NCBI GenBank assembly: GCA_020831625.1
Contig: JAFIGD010000009.1
Coordinates: 1 to 64,000 of the forward strand
Direction: 5' to 3'
Source: Verrucomicrobiota bacterium
GTDB lineage: Bacteria > Verrucomicrobiota > Kiritimatiellia > SS1-B-03-39 > UBA6053
Length of the DNA: 64,000 nt
A program made the translations under genes and the position numbers. How positions within the stretch are numbered: the stretch's first letter is position 1; the number at the start of each line of letters is the position of its first letter. Of this stretch, positions 62,701 through 64,000 are shown one piece after another. Below the pieces are notes generated by a model. That model was given only the letters and a program-made list of their open reading frames with translations. It had not been told where the DNA came from and did no database searches.

Positions 62701-64000
62701 ATGATGAAAACGTCAGCTCTGCTTCCTGATCCAGCCGTATCCCTCCAACGTCATCATGGTGTTCTCATCGCCGAATCCTTGCAGGTGGCAAAATCCACAG
62801 GCTCTCTGCGTTTTGCGGAGGGGGATTGGAATGTATCGCTCGAAACAAAGCCGGTTGCGGCTGAACACGTCACGCATATTGCCTGTGCTGAGCTGCTGAA
62901 AGGTGCGGGCGGGAAGATTTCTCTGTCGATGGCGTTTGATCTCCCGGACTGGTCCGAATCCGTGTATGTGCTTTCTCCCGGCGCGGTGTACAACGGTAAC
63001 CGGTTTCCGGTGATTCAGGACCGCTATCCGCCCCTCCCTCCGCCGCGCGGACCGGAGGATCCCGATCAACGCCCCCGTATCACCCGCGTGCCGCGTCTTT
63101 CCGCCGAACCCGGCCCCTCCCGCCTCGCCATTCCCTCCAGTGACCCCGCGGTCCCCGGTATCGGTTTCTGGTTTCCCACACGGCGAAAAGGTCTGTGGAT
63201 CCTGACACCCGAACGCAATGCGCAGGGGCTTTACGGATACACACTGGAGGAAAATGAAACCCGCGACAGCGCCCGCCTGTGCATTCAGTCTCCCTGTGTG
63301 CGTGAATATGCGTACGAGATGACAAACGATCTTGGTCCGTCGCCCGATCAGGCGCTCGATGTTTCGGTCGGCGAACAAATCGAAATACAGGTCATGGCAT
63401 GCGCCTTCGACTGCGCGGCCGTTCAGGATTTATATGACGCCCTGGTGCCGCTTCGCAACGCCATGGTTCCCCCGCCCCGCCGGCGGTGCGACATCCCGCT
63501 GTCCGCCGTCTGGGCAATTCAGGAGGATAAATTCAACCGGGAAAACTGGGTCGAGGACGGCGGATATTATGCCGTGGGTGTTGAACCCATGCGCTCACAG
63601 TCCATTCACCAGGACTGGCAGGCGGGATGGGTCGGCGGCATGATTTTCACCCACGCTCTGTACCTCCGGGGAAATGAGCAAACACGAGCCCGAGTCCGGC
63701 GAAATTTTGATTTTCTGGCCGACCGTGGCCAGGCGCCCTCCGGCTTTTTCTACGGAGTTATCCATCAAGGCCGGACTCTCGGGGATAACTTCCGCGATGA
63801 AACCGCTCCCTGGCATCTGCTCCGTAAAAGCGGAGATGTCCTCTTTTACGGCCTCTCCACACTGGCCCACATGAACGAATCCGACATCAAACCCGCCTGG
63901 AAGCTGTGCTTCCAGCGCTGCGCGGACGCGTTTGTCCGGCTCTGGGACACGCAGGGTCAGTTCGGTCAGTTTGTGAACCACGATGACGGCGCACTGCTGG
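62701..64000 (+). CDS. putative (alpha/alpha)6-barrel glycosidase-like protein, 3' end outside window
   Basis: An open frame from ATG 62701 (or 62704) runs past the right edge with no stop in 1300 bases (at least 433 codons). It is a paralogue of the protein at 1979-4270: both have 'LSPGAVYNGNRF'/'LLPGAVYNGNRF', 'LSxEPGPS', 'PGIxxFxPxR', 'EENETRDSARL' and 'WQAGWVGGMI'/'FQVGWVGGMM'. It also contains 'QFGQFVNHDDG', matching 'DFGQYIDIHTG' in the first copy. No signal peptide. It shares the gene neighbourhood of the lipoprotein 3/PqqD unit, but the upstream gap is only 15 bases. Probable intracellular carbohydrate enzyme; no family assigned. Confidence 0.6.
   Translation, partial: MMKTSALLPDPAVSLQRHHGVLIAESLQVAKSTGSLRFAEGDWNVSLETKPVAAEHVTHIACAELLKGAGGKISLSMAFDLPDWSESVYVLSPGAVYNGNRFPVIQDRYPPLPPPRGPEDPDQRPRITRVPRLSAEPGPSRLAIPSSDPAVPGIGFWFPTRRKGLWILTPERNAQGLYGYTLEENETRDSARLCIQSPCVREYAYEMTNDLGPSPDQALDVSVGEQIEIQVMACAFDCAAVQDLYDALVPLRNAMVPPPRRRCDIPLSAVWAIQEDKFNRENWVEDGGYYAVGVEPMRSQSIHQDWQAGWVGGMIFTHALYLRGNEQTRARVRRNFDFLADRGQAPSGFFYGVIHQGRTLGDNFRDETAPWHLLRKSGDVLFYGLSTLAHMNESDIKPAWKLCFQRCADAFVRLWDTQGQFGQFVNHDDGALL

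Overview
The window looks like a chromosomal segment of a Gram-negative, polysaccharide-degrading bacterium of the Verrucomicrobiota (PVC) type, probably from an Opitutae-like lineage. The lineage call is inferred from gene content: a very large PilX-like protein resembling Verru_Chthon cassette protein A, an orphan pseudopilin, an AraC regulator with a periplasmic-binding-protein-like sensor (XylR type), giant multidomain secreted enzymes with the 'DPDGDGxxNxLEYALGGDP' tail, and exopolysaccharide genes. No 16S gene or other definitive marker is present. I see no rRNA, tRNA, CRISPR array, insertion sequence or phage gene.

Layout. 0-4.3 kb: a decayed gene end, then an alpha/beta-hydrolase overlapping a putative (alpha/alpha)6 glycosidase-like protein. 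A paralogue of the latter runs off the right edge at 62.7-64 kb. 4.2-17.5 kb (minus strand): a short exported protein, the PilX-like protein, a polysaccharide deacetylase, a 2346-residue subtilisin-type protease with eight internal repeats, and a pseudopilin. 17.7-21.7 kb: an exported protein of unknown role, a polyprenyl-phosphate sugar transferase, a peroxiredoxin, and a rhodanese/DoxX pair. 21.7-27.4 kb: a carbohydrate-control locus in which a LacI regulator precedes a GH13 enzyme and is divergent from the AraC/XylR-like regulator. 27.4-34.7 kb: a 2424-residue secreted metalloprotease-like mosaic behind a structured leader. 34.8-41.2 kb: glycan assembly genes (PHP-like protein, GT4 glycosyltransferase, methyltransferase, large membrane protein, flippase-like protein).

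The most remarkable part is 41.3-62.3 kb. Two complete copies of a three-gene module (VTC-type polyphosphate polymerase domain, DUF4956 membrane protein, membrane-anchored CotH kinase) lie in opposite orientations at 46.5-50.9 and 57.1-61.5 kb. Three paralogous lipoprotein genes at 41.3, 51.0 and 61.7 kb are interspersed about every 10 kb. Their 131-residue C-terminal domains align without gaps, and I do not recognise the family. Between the modules lie two GT-C-like membrane proteins, a small lipoprotein, an epimerase, a hexapeptide-repeat acyltransferase, asparagine synthetase and an outer-membrane beta-barrel.

As a working model (inference), the region builds and exports a surface glycan and a phosphorylated surface layer. 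The sugar transferase, GT4, GT-C proteins, epimerase, acyltransferase and flippase-like protein would make the glycan. The VTC/DUF4956/CotH modules would modify extracytoplasmic targets, with the acidic, serine-rich lipoproteins as candidate substrates or partners. The hydrolases and proteases at the left would feed the cell from external polymers under LacI/AraC control.
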